Positions 1 through 9,478 are shown, numbered from the stretch's first letter. The stretch is 64,000 nucleotides of DNA from Actinoallomurus purpureus (GCF_024055795.1 NZ_JAMXMY010000004.1:186001-250000); one strand, 5' to 3'. The notes: generated by a model from the sequence alone, not told the origin. Numbers and translations: made by a program.

Positions 1-242
1 GACACGCTGTGACCAGGCGGGCGCCCGGCGAACGGATGGTGTGACGACCTCCGATGGCGCCGGAAATATGCCTTCATGACCCATTCATAACACCGCGCTG
101 TGAGCCCAGACCGACCCGCCCGGCACCGTCCGCCCGGCATCAGCGCCACGGGCGATCAGCCCGGCCTTCCTCAGATCTCCCCGGCGGTAGCCGGAACTCC
201 TCGGCGAGTGGCCGCTGCCGGAACCCCCGGCGGCGCTGCCTC

Positions 243-791
243 TCACGGCGCGAAGCGCAGTCGCCAGTGACCCGCCCGTCCGCTCAGACGGACACCGCCC
301 AGTGGTTCCACGTCGATATGCCGCAGCGAGGCCGGCGGCACTCCGAGGGTGTGAACGACGGTGGCGCGGATCACGGCCGGATGCGTGACGGCGATGATCG
401 AACCGCCGGTGAGGCCGCCGAGCCAGGCAGCGACGCGGTCAACGACGTCAATGACCGACTCGCCGCCGTGAGGTGCGGCGGCCGGATCGCTCAGCCATTC
501 CTGCACAGCGCCGGGCTCGTCGGCCTGTACCTCGGCGAGTGCCCGGCCGCTCCACCTCCCGAAGTCGCAGTCACGCAGAAGCGGCTCGACCTCGGCGATC
601 AGGCCCAGCACCTCGGCCGTCTGGACGCACCGCGATTCCGGCCCGCACAGCACACGAGCCCGGGAGATGTCCCGGTCGATCGCGATGACCCCGTGCCTGC
701 CGCGCTCGTCCAGCGGCTCATCGGCCGGGAACGCCGCACGGGCGACGGCGGCGGTCCGAGCGTGACTGATCAACTGCAGCCTGGTGGTCAC
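243..791 (-). CDS. Histidine phosphatase family protein next to cobalt transporter
   Basis: A 182-residue protein of the histidine phosphatase (phosphoglycerate mutase-like) superfamily. The N-terminus reads LISHARTAA, where most family members have RHG(E/Q)T, so the phosphate-binding Arg is replaced while the catalytic His remains. A second conserved region, ITHP-like (AVTHPAVIRA), lies near residue 135 and supplies the second His. The length fits a minimal single-domain member. It diverges from the cobalamin-riboswitch/cbtB-cbtA unit about 70 bp away, so a role linked to cobalt or corrinoid metabolism (a CobC-like phosphatase) is possible but inferred. It could also be a general phosphatase. 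The family call is firm; the substrate is unknown. Confidence 0.75.
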   Translation of the reverse strand: MTTRLQLISHARTAAVARAAFPADEPLDERGRHGVIAIDRDISRARVLCGPESRCVQTAEVLGLIAEVEPLLRDCDFGRWSGRALAEVQADEPGAVQEWLSDPAAAPHGGESVIDVVDRVAAWLGGLTGGSIIAVTHPAVIRATVVHTLGVPPASLRHIDVEPLGGVRLSGRAGHWRLRFAP

Positions 792-819
792 GGGTGATCA
801 TTGTCGCCTCTCGCTCTCG

Positions 820-848
820 TTGACGTGGCACCTGGGGTGGGTTACCTT
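820..848 (+). promoter_or_regulatory. Promoter of the cobalt-transport leader
   Basis: A TTGACG -35 box (820-825) and a TACCTT -10 box (843-848) are separated by 17 bp, a good match to the actinobacterial housekeeping promoter. It would start transcription just ahead of the cobalamin aptamer. Confidence 0.55.
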
Positions 849-857
849 CCAGACGAC

Positions 858-945
858 ATCGTGACGGTGCAGGGAAGCCAGCGAGACTCTGGCACGGCCG
901 CGCCACTGTGACCGGGCAAGCCCCGGAAGTCAGACCCCGCCTCGT
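858..945 (+). promoter_or_regulatory. Cobalamin (B12) riboswitch
   Basis: The hallmark B12-aptamer strings are present in order: GGTGCAGGGAAGCC, then a GAGACTCTGGCACGG segment, the B12 box GCCACTG at about 902-908, ACCGGGCAAGCCCCGG, and GAAGTCAGAC at about 926-935. It lies about 45 bp before the cbtB start codon, whose ribosome binding site (AAGGAGG) is the likely target of control. High B12 would be expected to shut off cobalt uptake. Confidence 0.92.
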
Positions 946-989
946 CACGGCCCCATCGAACGGGACGCGTGATCCCGAAGGAGGCCACT

Positions 990-1208
990 ATGGCTCAAAC
1001 CGCTAGCCCTCAATCCCACTCCCAGCCCATCCCGGTACGCATCCCGGTTCGGCAGCTGCTGCCCTGGGCGATCTTCGCCGCCGTCCTGGCCCTGCTGTTG
1101 ATCTACTTCGTCGGTGCCGAACAGGGCGCCACCTCGCTCATCGGCGGCCACTACGTCCACGAGTTCGTGCACGACGGCCGTCACCTGCTCGGCTTCCCCT
1201 GCCACTGA
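990..1208 (+). CDS. cbtB: CbtB family cobalt transporter small subunit
   Basis: A 72-residue single-span membrane protein. A hydrophobic helix (LLPWAIFAAVLALLLIYFVG) is followed by a His-rich tail (HYVHEFVHDGRHLLGFPCH) typical of CbtB, where the conserved histidines are thought to bind the metal. The start is the ATG preceded by AAGGAGGCCACT; an in-frame GTG 21 nt upstream lies inside the ribosome binding region and is rejected. It lies directly behind a cobalamin riboswitch and just before cbtA, the standard arrangement for this predicted secondary cobalt importer. Confidence 0.92.
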   Translation: MAQTASPQSHSQPIPVRIPVRQLLPWAIFAAVLALLLIYFVGAEQGATSLIGGHYVHEFVHDGRHLLGFPCH

Positions 1209-1223
1209 GCGGGCACCGAGCAC

Positions 1224-1970
1224 ATGATCAGATCTCTCCTGGTCCGCGGCATGCTCGTCGGGCTTGCCGCGGCCCTCCTCGCCCTCGTCGTCGCATGGAT
1301 CTTCGGCGAGCCCCAAGTCGGACACGCGATCGGATTCGAAGAACACCAGGCCGCCCTCGCCGGCGAGCCACCCGAACCCGAACTCGTCAGCCGCAGCATG
1401 CAAAAGACCCTCGGCCTGGCCACCGGCATCGGCCTGTACGGGGTCGCTCTGGGCGGCCTGTTCGCCCTCGCGTTCGCGTTCGCCTACGGCCGCATCGGCT
1501 CCTTCGGAGCACGAGCGACCTCCGCACTGGTCGCCCTCGCAGGCTTCACCGCCGTCGAACTCGCTCCGTTCATGAAGTACCCGGCCAACCCGCCATCAGT
1601 CGGCAGCCCCGACACCATCGGCAAACGCACCGCCCTGTACTTCGGACTGATCCTCATCAGCGTCCTGTTCGCCATCGCGGCCGTACTGATCGGCCGGCGT
1701 CTGGCTCCACGACTCGGAAACTGGAACGCCGCCCTGACCGCCGTCGGCGTCTTCATCGCCCTGCTCGGCGTCGCCTACCTGACCATGCCGACAGTCCAGG
1801 AAGTCCCCAAGGACTTCCCCGCCGTCGTGCTCTGGCGATTCCGCCTCTCCTCACTCGGCATCCAGGCCACCCTCTGGACCGCCCTGGGACTGCTCTTCGG
1901 CCCGCTGACCGAACGCAGACTCCCCCATCGCTCTCCAGCAACCGCAGCCACCCCCATCACCACCGCTTGA
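1224..1970 (+). CDS. cbtA: CbtA family cobalt transporter
   Basis: A 248-residue integral membrane protein with about five or six hydrophobic segments (first near residues 5-25, others near 70-95, 105-120, 140-160, 170-185 and 215-235). The N-terminal MIRSLLVRGMLVGLAAALLALVV segment and the following GEPQV..AI.FE motif are typical of CbtA. It starts 16 bp after cbtB and is probably translated from the same riboswitch-controlled mRNA. The pair is predicted to import cobalt for corrinoid synthesis. The family assignment is firm; transport itself is inferred from the family and the riboswitch. Confidence 0.9.
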   Translation: MIRSLLVRGMLVGLAAALLALVVAWIFGEPQVGHAIGFEEHQAALAGEPPEPELVSRSMQKTLGLATGIGLYGVALGGLFALAFAFAYGRIGSFGARATSALVALAGFTAVELAPFMKYPANPPSVGSPDTIGKRTALYFGLILISVLFAIAAVLIGRRLAPRLGNWNAALTAVGVFIALLGVAYLTMPTVQEVPKDFPAVVLWRFRLSSLGIQATLWTALGLLFGPLTERRLPHRSPATAATPITTA

Positions 1971-2034
1971 AGACCGCCGCCTCTCTCCGCGCCGAGTCGA
2001 AGGCACGGAGACGTCGGTCTGACGGGGTCATCGC

Positions 2035-2062
2035 TTGACCTTCGAGCCGGGTCAAAGGTTTA
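2035..2062 (+). promoter_or_regulatory. MerR-type operator/promoter
   Basis: A TTGACC -35 element overlaps an interrupted inverted repeat ACCTT (2038-2042) / AAGGT (2055-2059), the arrangement used by MerR-family metal-responsive regulators. It lies immediately upstream of the broken merR-like gene, as an autoregulatory site would. Confidence 0.55.
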
Positions 2063-2073
2063 TCGTCGAGGGC

Positions 2074-2298
2074 GTGACCAGCCCGCGCATCTCTCAGCTC
2101 GCGAAGCGATCCGGTGTCCCGGCCACGACTCTGCGCTTCTATGAGACCGCGGGTCTGCCGCCGGCCGACCGCACGTCGGCCGGCTACCGCCTCTATGGCG
2201 AGGACGCCGTGCGGCTTCGCACTGGAGTACGCCACGCTCGGCTGGAACGTGATCGGCGTCAGACGGGAAGTACCACCGGACCGAACCGGCCGGAATAG
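2074..2298 (+). pseudogene. Truncated MerR family regulator
   Basis: From the GTG at 2074 the product begins with a clear MerR winged helix: ISQLAKRSGVPATTLRFYE, then an ADRTSAGYRLYGEDAVRL stretch. Homology stops at about base 2215, after roughly 48 residues. The expected second helix and dimerisation coiled coil are missing and the frame runs on into unrelated sequence to a stop at 2298. No continuation was found in the other frames, so this looks like a 3' deletion rather than a single frameshift. The upstream MerR-type operator is still recognisable. It is probably non-functional, though a DNA-binding remnant might still be made. Confidence 0.65.
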
Positions 2299-2542
2299 GC
2301 GATACGACCGACACCGCCCGCTGAGATCAGCCGCGTCCGCCGGCCCGGAGAAGGAGATCGGGTAACGCCCGACTCGGCTGCTCGGGGACCTTCGTCTCTG
2401 TCAGGGACCGGAACGCCCGTGGTCCGATGGGCATCGGATGCCGCAGCGAACCGGCCGGAAGGTTTCGTCTCCAGGCCCGAGGGGGTCGCGGGGACGTGCT
2501 GTCGGCCTGGACACGTGCAGGTTCGACCGAGGAGATCACGCC

Positions 2543-4903
2543 ATGACGCTGACGGACGAGGAACTGCGCCGTATCGACGCCTACTGGCGGGCGGCGAACT
2601 ACCTGTCAGTCGGACAGATCTATCTACGGAGCAACCCCCTGCTGCGGGAACCGCTGACCCGCGATCACATCAAGCCCCGGCTGCTGGGCCACTGGGGGAC
2701 GTCGCCGGGTCTGAACCTCTGCTACGTCCACCTGAACCGGGTGATCAAGGAACGCGACCTGAACATGATGTACGTCATCGGGCCGGGCCACGGCGGCCCG
2801 GCGGCGGTCGCCAACGCCTGGCTCGAGGGCACCTACAGTGAGATCTACCCACCGGTGTCCCGCGACGCGCAGGGCATGGCCCGGCTGTTCCGGCAGTTCT
2901 CCTACCCCGGCGGCGTGCCGAGCCACGTCGCGCCCGAGACTCCCGGATCCATCCATGAGGGGGGCGAACTGGGGTACTCGCTGGCGCACGCCTACGGAGC
3001 GGCCCTCGACAACCCCGATCTGATCGTCGCCTGCGTCGTCGGCGACGGTGAGGCGGAGACCGGGCCCCTGGCGGCGAGCTGGCACTCCACCAAGTTCCTC
3101 GATCCGGCGCAGGACGGAGCGGTGCTGCCGATCCTGCATCTGAACGGTTACAAGATCGCCAACCCGACCGTGCTCGCCCGTATCCCCCAGGACGAGCTCG
3201 TGGCGCTGCTGGAGGGGTACGGCCACCGCCCGATCATCGTCAGCGGGGACGACCCGGCGGACGTGCACCGCCGGCTGGCGGACGCCCTGGACGAGGCGCT
3301 GACGCAGATCGCGGACATCCAGGCGGCGGCACGCGGTACGGGAGCGACGGAACGGCCCCGCTGGCCGATGATCGTGCTGCGGACGCCGAAGGGCTGGACC
3401 GGTCCGCGCGAGGTCGACGGGGTTCCCGTCGAGGGCACCTGGCGGGCTCACCAGGTCCCGCTCGGCCGGGTGCGGGAGGACCCCGATCACCTCGCCGCGC
3501 TGGAGGCGTGGCTACGCTCGTACCGTCCCGAGGAGCTGTTCGACGAGGACGGGCACCCGGTCCCGGAGCTGCTGGCGCTGCCGCCCGAGGGCGAACGCCG
3601 GATGAGCGCCAACCCCCGCGCCAACGGCGGCCTGCTGCTGCGCGACCTCTCACTGCGCGACTTTCGCGACTACGCCGTGCCCGTCGACAAGCCGGGCGCG
3701 ACCTTCAGCGAGGCGACACGCGTACTGGGCGGCTTCCTGCGGGACGTCGTCGCGGACAACCCGCGGAGTTTCCGGATCATGGGCCCGGACGAGACCGCGT
3801 CGAACCGGCTCACAGCGGTGTTCGAGACCACCGACCGGGTCTGGCAGGCCGAGCACCTGCCCACCGACGAGCACCTGGCCCCGCACGGCCGCGTGATGGA
3901 GGTGCTCAGCGAGCACCTGTGCCAGGGCTGGTTGGAGGGCTACCTGCTCACCGGGCGCCACGGCCTGTTCAACAGCTACGAGGCGTTCATCCACATCGTC
4001 GACTCGATGTTCAACCAGCACGCCAAGTGGCTGTACGTCACCCGCCGCCTGCCGTGGCGGCGGCCGATCGCCTCGCTGAACTACCTGCTCAGCTCCCACG
4101 TCTGGCGCCAGGACCACAACGGATTCACCCACCAGGACCCGGGCTTCCTCGACGTCGTCGTGAACAAGAAGTCCCAGATCGTCCGGGTCTATCTGCCGCC
4201 GGACGCGAACACGCTGCTGTCCGTGGCCGACCACTGCCTCCGCTCCCGCGACTACGTCAACGTGGTCGTGGCGGGCAAGCAACCCGCCCTCACCTGGCTG
4301 TCCATGGACGAGGCGGTGCTGCACTGCACGCGTGGCATCGGCATCTGGGAGTGGGCGAGCACGGACGCCGGCGCCGACCCCGACGTCGTCCTGGCCTGCG
4401 CCGGCGACATTCCGACCCTGGAGACGCTCGCCGCCGCGGACCTGCTCCGCCAGTACTTCCCGGAGCTGCGGGTCCGGGTCGTCAACGTCGTCGACCTGAT
4501 GCGGCTGGAGCCTGAGACCGAGCACCCGCATGGGCTCTCCGACGCCGAGTACGACGCGCTGTTCACCACCGACAAGCCGGTCATCTTCGCGTTCCACGGC
4601 TACCCGTCCCTCATCCACCGGCTGACCTACCGGCGGCACGGCCACGATCACCTGCACGTCCGCGGCTACAAGGAGGAGGGCACCACCACCACGCCCTTCG
4701 ACATGGTCATGATGAACGACCTCGACCGCTTTCACCTCGTCATGGACGTCATCGACCGGCTGCCACAGCTGGGCGGCCGAGCCGCGCACGTACGCCAGCA
4801 GATGATGGACCGCCGGCTGCGCGCCCGCGCCCACACCCGCGAACACGGCGAGGACCTGCCGGACGTGGCGAACTGGGTGTGGCCGCACGGCCGGGGGATG
4901 TGA
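2543..4903 (+). CDS. xfp: Xylulose-5-phosphate/fructose-6-phosphate phosphoketolase
   Basis: A 786-residue enzyme, full length for the family. It cleaves xylulose-5-P or fructose-6-P with phosphate, using thiamine diphosphate, to give acetyl phosphate plus glyceraldehyde-3-P or erythrose-4-P. Visible motifs are GPGHGGPAA near residue 80, the ThDP/Mg motif [10 protein letters not shown] near 167-176, and [11 protein letters not shown] soon after. The ATG was chosen at [12 protein letters not shown], preceded by GAGGAGATCACGCC; longer upstream frames lack homology. The next gene is acetate kinase with overlapping stop/start codons, so acetyl phosphate made here can be used directly for ATP synthesis. 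The product is cytosolic. Confidence 0.95.
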   Translation: MTLTDEELRRIDAYWRAANYLSVGQIYLRSNPLLREPLTRDHIKPRLLGHWGTSPGLNLCYVHLNRVIKERDLNMMYVIGPGHGGPAAVANAWLEGTYSEIYPPVSRDAQGMARLFRQFSYPGGVPSHVAPETPGSIHEGGELGYSLAHAYGAALDNPDLIVACVVGDGEAETGPLAASWHSTKFLDPAQDGAVLPILHLNGYKIANPTVLARIPQDELVALLEGYGHRPIIVSGDDPADVHRRLADALDEALTQIADIQAAARGTGATERPRWPMIVLRTPKGWTGPREVDGVPVEGTWRAHQVPLGRVREDPDHLAALEAWLRSYRPEELFDEDGHPVPELLALPPEGERRMSANPRANGGLLLRDLSLRDFRDYAVPVDKPGATFSEATRVLGGFLRDVVADNPRSFRIMGPDETASNRLTAVFETTDRVWQAEHLPTDEHLAPHGRVMEVLSEHLCQGWLEGYLLTGRHGLFNSYEAFIHIVDSMFNQHAKWLYVTRRLPWRRPIASLNYLLSSHVWRQDHNGFTHQDPGFLDVVVNKKSQIVRVYLPPDANTLLSVADHCLRSRDYVNVVVAGKQPALTWLSMDEAVLHCTRGIGIWEWASTDAGADPDVVLACAGDIPTLETLAAADLLRQYFPELRVRVVNVVDLMRLEPETEHPHGLSDAEYDALFTTDKPVIFAFHGYPSLIHRLTYRRHGHDHLHVRGYKEEGTTTTPFDMVMMNDLDRFHLVMDVIDRLPQLGGRAAHVRQQMMDRRLRARAHTREHGEDLPDVANWVWPHGRGM

Positions 4904-5970
4904 GCGCCGTGACCACCGTGCTCACGGTCAACGCCGGCTCCAGCAGCCTCAAGCTGACGCTGCTCGGTGCGGACGACACGGTGCTGGCCAGGCCAGGAAG
5001 CTTGGAGGACGCACTGAACCTGCCCGTCCCCGACGCGATCGGGCACCGGATCGTCCACGGCGGCCAGGAGTTCACCGGGCCCGTGCTGATCGACGACGAG
5101 GTCGAGCGGCGGCTGCGGGACCTCGTCGCCCTGGCGCCGCTGCACCAGCCCAAATCGATCAACGGCATCGACGCCGTACGGTCGGTGCTGCCCGGCGTGC
5201 CGGAGGTGGCCTGCTTCGACACCGCCTTCCACGCCGGTCTCCCGCCCGCCGCCGCGACGTACGCCGTGCCGGCCGCGTGGCGGGAGAAGTACGCCGTGCG
5301 CCGCTACGGCTTCCACGGCCTTTCCCACGCGTACGCGGTCCGGCGGACCGGCGAGCTGCTCGGCGTCGACCCGGCGACCCTGCGCATCGTCGTCTGCCAC
5401 CTGGGCGCCGGCGCCTCGTTGTGCGCGGTGGCCCGCGGCCGCTCTGTGGACACGACCATGGGGTTCACGCCGTTGGAAGGGCTGGTCATGGCCACCCGGT
5501 CCGGCAGCGTCGACCCGGGCATGCTGCTGTGGCTGCAGCAGAACGAAGGCGTTTCCGCTGACGACCTCGGCCAGGCTCTCGAGCACGAGTCCGGGCTGCT
5601 GGCCCTCGCGGGCACGGCCGACATGCGACGAATCCTTGCCCGCCGGGACACCGATGCGGTTCTCGCGGTGGAGGTCTACCTGCACCGGTTGCGCGCCCAG
5701 ATCGCCGCGATGACGGCCGCCCTCGGTGGCCTGGACGTCCTGGTGTTCACCGGCGGCGTCGGCGAGCGGGCGCCACGGATCCGCCAGGGCGCCGCCGACG
5801 GGCTCGGTTTCCTGGGCGTCGCGCTCGACGGGCCCCGCAATGATGCCGCTCGGTCCGACGCGGACATCGGGGCGGTCGATGCGCCCGTTCGTGTCCTGGT
5901 CGTCGCCGCGCGGGAGGACTTGGAGATAGCGGCCGCCACCCGGCGGGTGCTGCGAGCAGTGGCCCGGTAG
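4900..5970 (+). CDS. ackA: Acetate kinase
   Basis: A 356-residue ASKHA-fold kinase converting acetyl phosphate + ADP to acetate + ATP. Motifs in order: NAGSSSLK near the N-terminus, [22 protein letters not shown] near residue 134, HLGAGAS near 166, [11 protein letters not shown], and FTGGVGER near the C-terminus. It is about 40 residues shorter than the classic enzyme, as is common in actinobacterial copies. The GTG at 4900 overlaps the phosphoketolase stop (GTGA), indicating translational coupling; a GTG at 4909 is an alternative start. Together with xfp it forms the phosphoketolase bypass. Confidence 0.93.
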   Translation: MSAVTTVLTVNAGSSSLKLTLLGADDTVLARPGSLEDALNLPVPDAIGHRIVHGGQEFTGPVLIDDEVERRLRDLVALAPLHQPKSINGIDAVRSVLPGVPEVACFDTAFHAGLPPAAATYAVPAAWREKYAVRRYGFHGLSHAYAVRRTGELLGVDPATLRIVVCHLGAGASLCAVARGRSVDTTMGFTPLEGLVMATRSGSVDPGMLLWLQQNEGVSADDLGQALEHESGLLALAGTADMRRILARRDTDAVLAVEVYLHRLRAQIAAMTAALGGLDVLVFTGGVGERAPRIRQGAADGLGFLGVALDGPRNDAARSDADIGAVDAPVRVLVVAAREDLEIAAATRRVLRAVAR

Positions 5971-5989
5971 AGGGCCGGGGTCATGGCCG

Positions 5990-6502
5990 TCATACGTCAC
6001 GTCCCGACGGCGCACCGTACAGGTCGAGCAGCCGCATCCGGGTGTTCTGCAGCCGGTCGAGCATGATGGCGGTGAACCGGCGAGTGAGCTCGTACCCCAG
6101 CGCCGGATCCTCGGCGCACATCTCCCGTACCGCCCTCGCGTCCAGCATGATCGCGCGGACCGGCTCGGCCGCGACGGCCCCGAACCGCCATTCGTACGGC
6201 GGGAACAGCCACGACCAGCCCAGCACCGTGCCCCGCCCGAGCGACTCGACGATCACGGTGCCACGGCCCGGGACGCGCAGATCGAGACAGACCCGGCCGG
6301 CCTGGATCAACCAGAACCGGTCCGCGGATTTACCCTCCTCGAAGAAGCGGTGCCCGGCGGGGACGTCCTCGTACCGCGCCACCGCCGCGAGCCTGTCGAC
6401 ATGGCGTTCGGGCATTCCCCGGACGAAGGCATGGCCGACCAGAGCCGATCCCGGCAGTGCGTGCCGCCGCTCACCCATCGGCGTGCAGTCCGGCAAGACC
6501 AT
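5990..6502 (-). CDS. Cyclic nucleotide-binding domain protein without HTH
   Basis: A 170-residue protein made almost entirely of a cNMP-binding beta-barrel. Recognisable are the strand pattern YEDVPAGHRFFEEGKSADRFWLIQAGRV and the ensuing VESLGRGTVLGWSWLFPPYEW region. After the barrel there is one long helix (YELTRRFTAIMLDRLQNTRMRLLDLY) and then the end; no DNA-binding helix-turn-helix is present. It is therefore probably a sensor or partner protein rather than a Crp-type regulator. It converges on the phosphoketolase/acetate kinase operon and is adjacent to a universal stress protein; such proteins often co-occur in actinobacterial stress or dormancy loci. The ATG at 6478 is an alternative start. 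Confidence 0.75.
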   Translation of the reverse strand: MVLPDCTPMGERRHALPGSALVGHAFVRGMPERHVDRLAAVARYEDVPAGHRFFEEGKSADRFWLIQAGRVCLDLRVPGRGTVIVESLGRGTVLGWSWLFPPYEWRFGAVAAEPVRAIMLDARAVREMCAEDPALGYELTRRFTAIMLDRLQNTRMRLLDLYGAPSGRDV

Positions 6503-6726
6503 CGAGCATCCAGGCCATGTTCGTGCCCCCTCGCGGACGCTCCCCCTCCTCTTTCACCATCCCGGAGTGGCCGGCCAGCGTGGAGGGCCATAAGTCCCCT
6601 CTGACCAGGTAACTCGGTCCTGCCGATCCGGCCGGTGGTCAACGGAGACCACCGTGCCCGCCCGGCGCGCTCGTTCTGCCATATTCACAGCTTGACCGGC
6701 CTAATCGTCCGGCCGGCGGTCCGAGG

Positions 6727-7200
6727 TCACCGAGGCGTGGGGTCTTCGGCCCCGGCCGGCCCCCTCTGTCGGCCTCGATGGCGTGACGGGATGACGACGA
6801 CCGGACAGCCGGCGTGGTGAACACATTGGCTGCTCACCGAACCAAGAAGCAGCCGGGCGAACCCGCCATGGCCCCGCGATCCGACGACCAGCATGTCGGC
6901 GTCCACGGACGCGTTCAGGAGCTCCTCAGCCGGAACTCCGGCGATCGCTCGTACATTGATCGGCACCTCATGCCCCACCGCGGCCTTCTCCGCGGCGGCG
7001 CGCGCGGCCTCGCCCATGGCCTGAAGCATCTCTTGATCGACCGGCCCCAGCATCGGTGCGCCCGCACCGATGGTCACCATACGCGGGGCGACAGTGATCG
7101 CGGTCACCGGAACCTTCCACCGTTCGGCCTCCGCGACGGCCCACTCCAGCGCCACGTCCGAATCGGCCGATCCGTCGACGCCAACCACGATTCCCGCCAT
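6727..7200 (-). CDS. Universal stress protein
   Basis: A 157-residue UspA-domain protein. It opens with IVVGVDGSADSDVALEWA and closes with the ATP-binding signature G-x2-G-x9-G-S (GSRGHGGFARLLLGSVS) followed by a CPVVVIP strand, so it belongs to the nucleotide-binding subgroup. The ATG at 7200 is chosen because GGAAGGAGGCCGCC precedes it; the longer frame upstream lacks homology. It lies upstream of the cyclic-nucleotide-binding protein on the same strand with a gap of about 225 bp. The role is probably stress or energy-state sensing in the cytosol. Confidence 0.9.
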   Translation of the reverse strand: MAGIVVGVDGSADSDVALEWAVAEAERWKVPVTAITVAPRMVTIGAGAPMLGPVDQEMLQAMGEAARAAAEKAAVGHEVPINVRAIAGVPAEELLNASVDADMLVVGSRGHGGFARLLLGSVSSQCVHHAGCPVVVIPSRHRGRQRGPAGAEDPTPR

Positions 7201-7394
7201 GGCGGCCTCCTTCCACACTGGCGAGGCGGCCCGTCGGTGGCCGCCAGACCGCCGCTCTGGATTCAGTCCACACAGTCGAGCACCCCGTGCCCAGGGGCCT
7301 TTGGCCGTTTCCCCCAGGACCGACGCCCCTGGTACGGCCGACTCCACGATCAAGGCCCTACAGGTGTGACCTAACGCAGCCCTGAGGATCTAGA

Positions 7395-7426
7395 CGAAAG
7401 AAACGAAACGAGATACGATACTTTCG
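7395..7426 (+). promoter_or_regulatory. Probable toxin-antitoxin promoter/operator
   Basis: Inverted arms CGAAAG (7395-7400) and CTTTCG (7421-7426) flank a TACGAT -10-like box in an AT-rich stretch just before the antitoxin ribosome binding site. Autoregulation by the antitoxin would be typical. The site is inferred from symmetry and position only. Confidence 0.35.
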
Positions 7427-7439
7427 ATAGGAGGCCGCC

Positions 7440-7973
7440 ATGGACGCAGCCACTCTGCGACAAGAGACCTACCTACCCGACGCTCGCGGTCAGGTCGCTG
7501 AAATCTACGACTTCCTCAAGGCACACGAAGAGGCCGGTCGAGGCCGGCCCGAACCACGCTACTTCCTGGCAGGCTCCGCCCCGGGTGATCGAATAGAGCT
7601 TCCCGCAGAGATTTACCGCGCCCTTCGCCACGTGGTCGAGGCGCTTCAGCAGGGCTTCGCCGTCACCGTCGCGCCATTGACCCAGACGCTGACGACCCAG
7701 CAGGCCGCAGACCTTTTGGGCGTAAGCCGTCCGACGCTGGTCAAGCTGCTCGACGAGGGGAGGATTCCCTTCGAACGGGCGGGAACCCACCGCAGGATCC
7801 TCCTCCGTGACGTACTCACATATCGGGAGCAGCGACGTGCCTCCCAGTACGCCGCGCTCGATGCCACGGCTATCGACATCGACGACGAAGAAGACCTCGA
7901 TACGGTGCTGGAACAGCTGCGCGAAGCCCGACACGCTGCCGCAGAACGCCGTCGCCGGAGCTCAGCACCCTGA
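7440..7973 (+). CDS. Antitoxin with excisionase-type helix-turn-helix
   Basis: A 177-residue protein with a MerR/excisionase-type DNA-binding motif near residues 85-125 (TTQQAADLLGVSRPTLVKLLDEGRIPFERAG), preceded by a mixed alpha/beta region and followed by an acidic, probably disordered tail (IDIDDEEDLDTVLEQLREA) that could bind the toxin. The start has a clear GATAGGAGGCCGCC ribosome binding site. The gene stops 12 bp before a PIN-domain gene, the usual antitoxin-first order of a type II module. GC content is visibly lower than in the flanking genes, consistent with horizontal acquisition. It most likely represses its own operon and neutralises the PIN protein. Confidence 0.8.
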   Translation: MDAATLRQETYLPDARGQVAEIYDFLKAHEEAGRGRPEPRYFLAGSAPGDRIELPAEIYRALRHVVEALQQGFAVTVAPLTQTLTTQQAADLLGVSRPTLVKLLDEGRIPFERAGTHRRILLRDVLTYREQRRASQYAALDATAIDIDDEEDLDTVLEQLREARHAAAERRRRSSAP

Positions 7974-7985
7974 CAAAATGGGGCC

Positions 7986-8564
7986 ATGTTCACTGCTCTC
8001 CTGGATACCTGCGTTTTATGGCCCAGCCTGCAACGTAACTTCCTACTCTCTCTCGCGGCCGAGGGGATGTACCGGCCCGCTTGGAGCTCAGCGATTCTCG
8101 AAGAATTGGAATACCACGAAACCGAGAAATTAATCCGCCGAGGCGAGCAAGAGGACAAGGCGGCCGCACGTGCCCTGTTCCTGATTGACCAGATGCGCTC
8201 GGCTTTTGACGACGCCGAGATCCAGGGGTGGGAGGGCCTGGAAGGAACGTATGGCCTTCCCGATCCCGATGACGAACACGTCCTTGCCTCCGCAGTCGTC
8301 GCGGGTGCCGGCGCGATCGTTACTCATAACACTAAAGACTTTCCACAAAGCAAGGTCCCGAACGGGATCGACGTCATATCGCCAGCCAAGTTCGCCGAAA
8401 ACACCGTGGAGCTGGATCCGCTCCAGGCGTTCGATGCAGTCGTAGCCATCGCCGAGCGCTTCGGTCGCAAAGGACCGCCGGTCACCACGGACGACGTGCT
8501 GGACACACTCGTCGAACGTTACGGTATGACCTCTGCGGTCCGGATCATGCGGCAGGCTCGCTGA
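7986..8564 (+). CDS. PIN-domain ribonuclease toxin
   Basis: A 192-residue PIN-domain protein. The first metal-binding Asp is in TALLDTCVLWPS (D7), the second acidic cluster in LPDPDDEHVLASAV, and a further conserved site in VTHNTKDFPQ. These match the Mg-dependent RNase core. About 60 extra residues follow the PIN core (AERFGRKGPPVTTDDVLDTLVERYG). The family is expected to cut RNA when the antitoxin is lost. It sits 12 bp downstream of the antitoxin gene, shares its lower GC, and ends next to an ATPase remnant, suggesting that the island inserted into or beside that gene. Confidence 0.82.
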   Translation: MFTALLDTCVLWPSLQRNFLLSLAAEGMYRPAWSSAILEELEYHETEKLIRRGEQEDKAAARALFLIDQMRSAFDDAEIQGWEGLEGTYGLPDPDDEHVLASAVVAGAGAIVTHNTKDFPQSKVPNGIDVISPAKFAENTVELDPLQAFDAVVAIAERFGRKGPPVTTDDVLDTLVERYGMTSAVRIMRQAR

Positions 8565-8569
8565 CGGAT

Positions 8570-9019
8570 AGGTCCGCCTGGCCCAGGCGCCTCTCGCTGC
8601 GTCATTTCAGCCGCGAGGCGGCAGCCGGGACCCGGCGCACCTACGCCGAACTCCTCGAACGCGCCGCACGCCTGCTCTCGTACGGCGAATCCGTCATCAT
8701 CGACGCCTCCTGGACATCCGCCCAGCATCGCGCCGAGGCAGCCCACACCGCCGAACAGGGACACGCGGACCTGGTCTCCCTACGGTGCGACACCCCGCTT
8801 GCCGCCGCACGCCTGCACACCCGCCCCCGCGGGGTGTCCGACGCCGACCCGGCAATCGCCGCCCACATGGCCCAGTCGGCGGACCCATGGCCAGAAGCCA
8901 TCATGATCGACACTTCCGGCCCGATCGAAACCTCCGCCGAGCAGGCCCTGAGCGCCATCCGGCCCCACGGCCCCGGCCATACCTGGCAACGCCGCCCACA
9001 TGGCCCCCGACTGACCGAT
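8570..9019 (+). pseudogene. C-terminal remnant of an AAA-type ATP-binding protein
   Basis: Reading the frame that contains the GTG at 8834 backwards gives an open stretch with no usable start: TYAELLERAARLLSYGES, then VIIDASWTSAQHRAEAA, then LRCDTPLAAARLHTRPRGVSDA, then DPWPEAIMIDTSG. These match the C-terminal half of P-loop kinase-like proteins often fused to aminoglycoside phosphotransferase-like domains. The P-loop half is absent; the remnant begins directly after the PIN toxin stop codon. It is most simply a gene beheaded by insertion of the toxin-antitoxin island. Homology fades at about base 8990. Confidence 0.6.
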
Positions 9020-9478
9020 GAAGTGTCCGCCGGCTCAGCGCGCCCTCGGTATTCACGAAACACATCGACATGTACAGATCGTCGATTACCTTCGCACCAT
9101 CGGTACGGACATCCTCTTGGGTCGTTGCCACGGATATCGGGCCTTCCAACGGGGATTCGGGAGACGAGGGTGCGAAAAGGCGAATAAGCGTCGCCTTCCG
9201 CGTCGACAGCCCAAACCGTACGAGCCGGGTACGACATTTCGCCCTGGCTCAGGGCCCCGTCAGGTGCGGCCGTCCGCGATGTCCGAGTCGGCGAACGAGA
9301 AGCACTGTGTGTTCTCGCTGGTCCTCCTCCAGCGTGCCCCAAAGCGGCGAAGCACCCGACGATGTCCCGCCTCTTGTCCTCATCTGGGGCCGAGGAGGTG
9401 ATCTTGCCGGCTGATCCGCGTCGGCGGGCTTTTCGAGGTCGGCCGGACGTCCCTCGGCTTTGGCTGAGGGGCGGCAGC
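9020..9478. other. Intergenic stretch without a convincing gene
   Basis: I see no supported gene. Short frames on both strands lack homology, a ribosome binding site or signal sequence. Near 9450-9470 an imperfect hairpin (CCCTCGGC / GCTGAGGG with a G-U pair) could end the leftward transcript of the secreted-protein gene. Confidence 0.5.

Noticed and set aside
3650-4888. 412-codon open frame antisense to the phosphoketolase gene
   Set aside because: High-GC third-position bias opens antisense frames; its translation has no family features and the sense protein is unmistakable.
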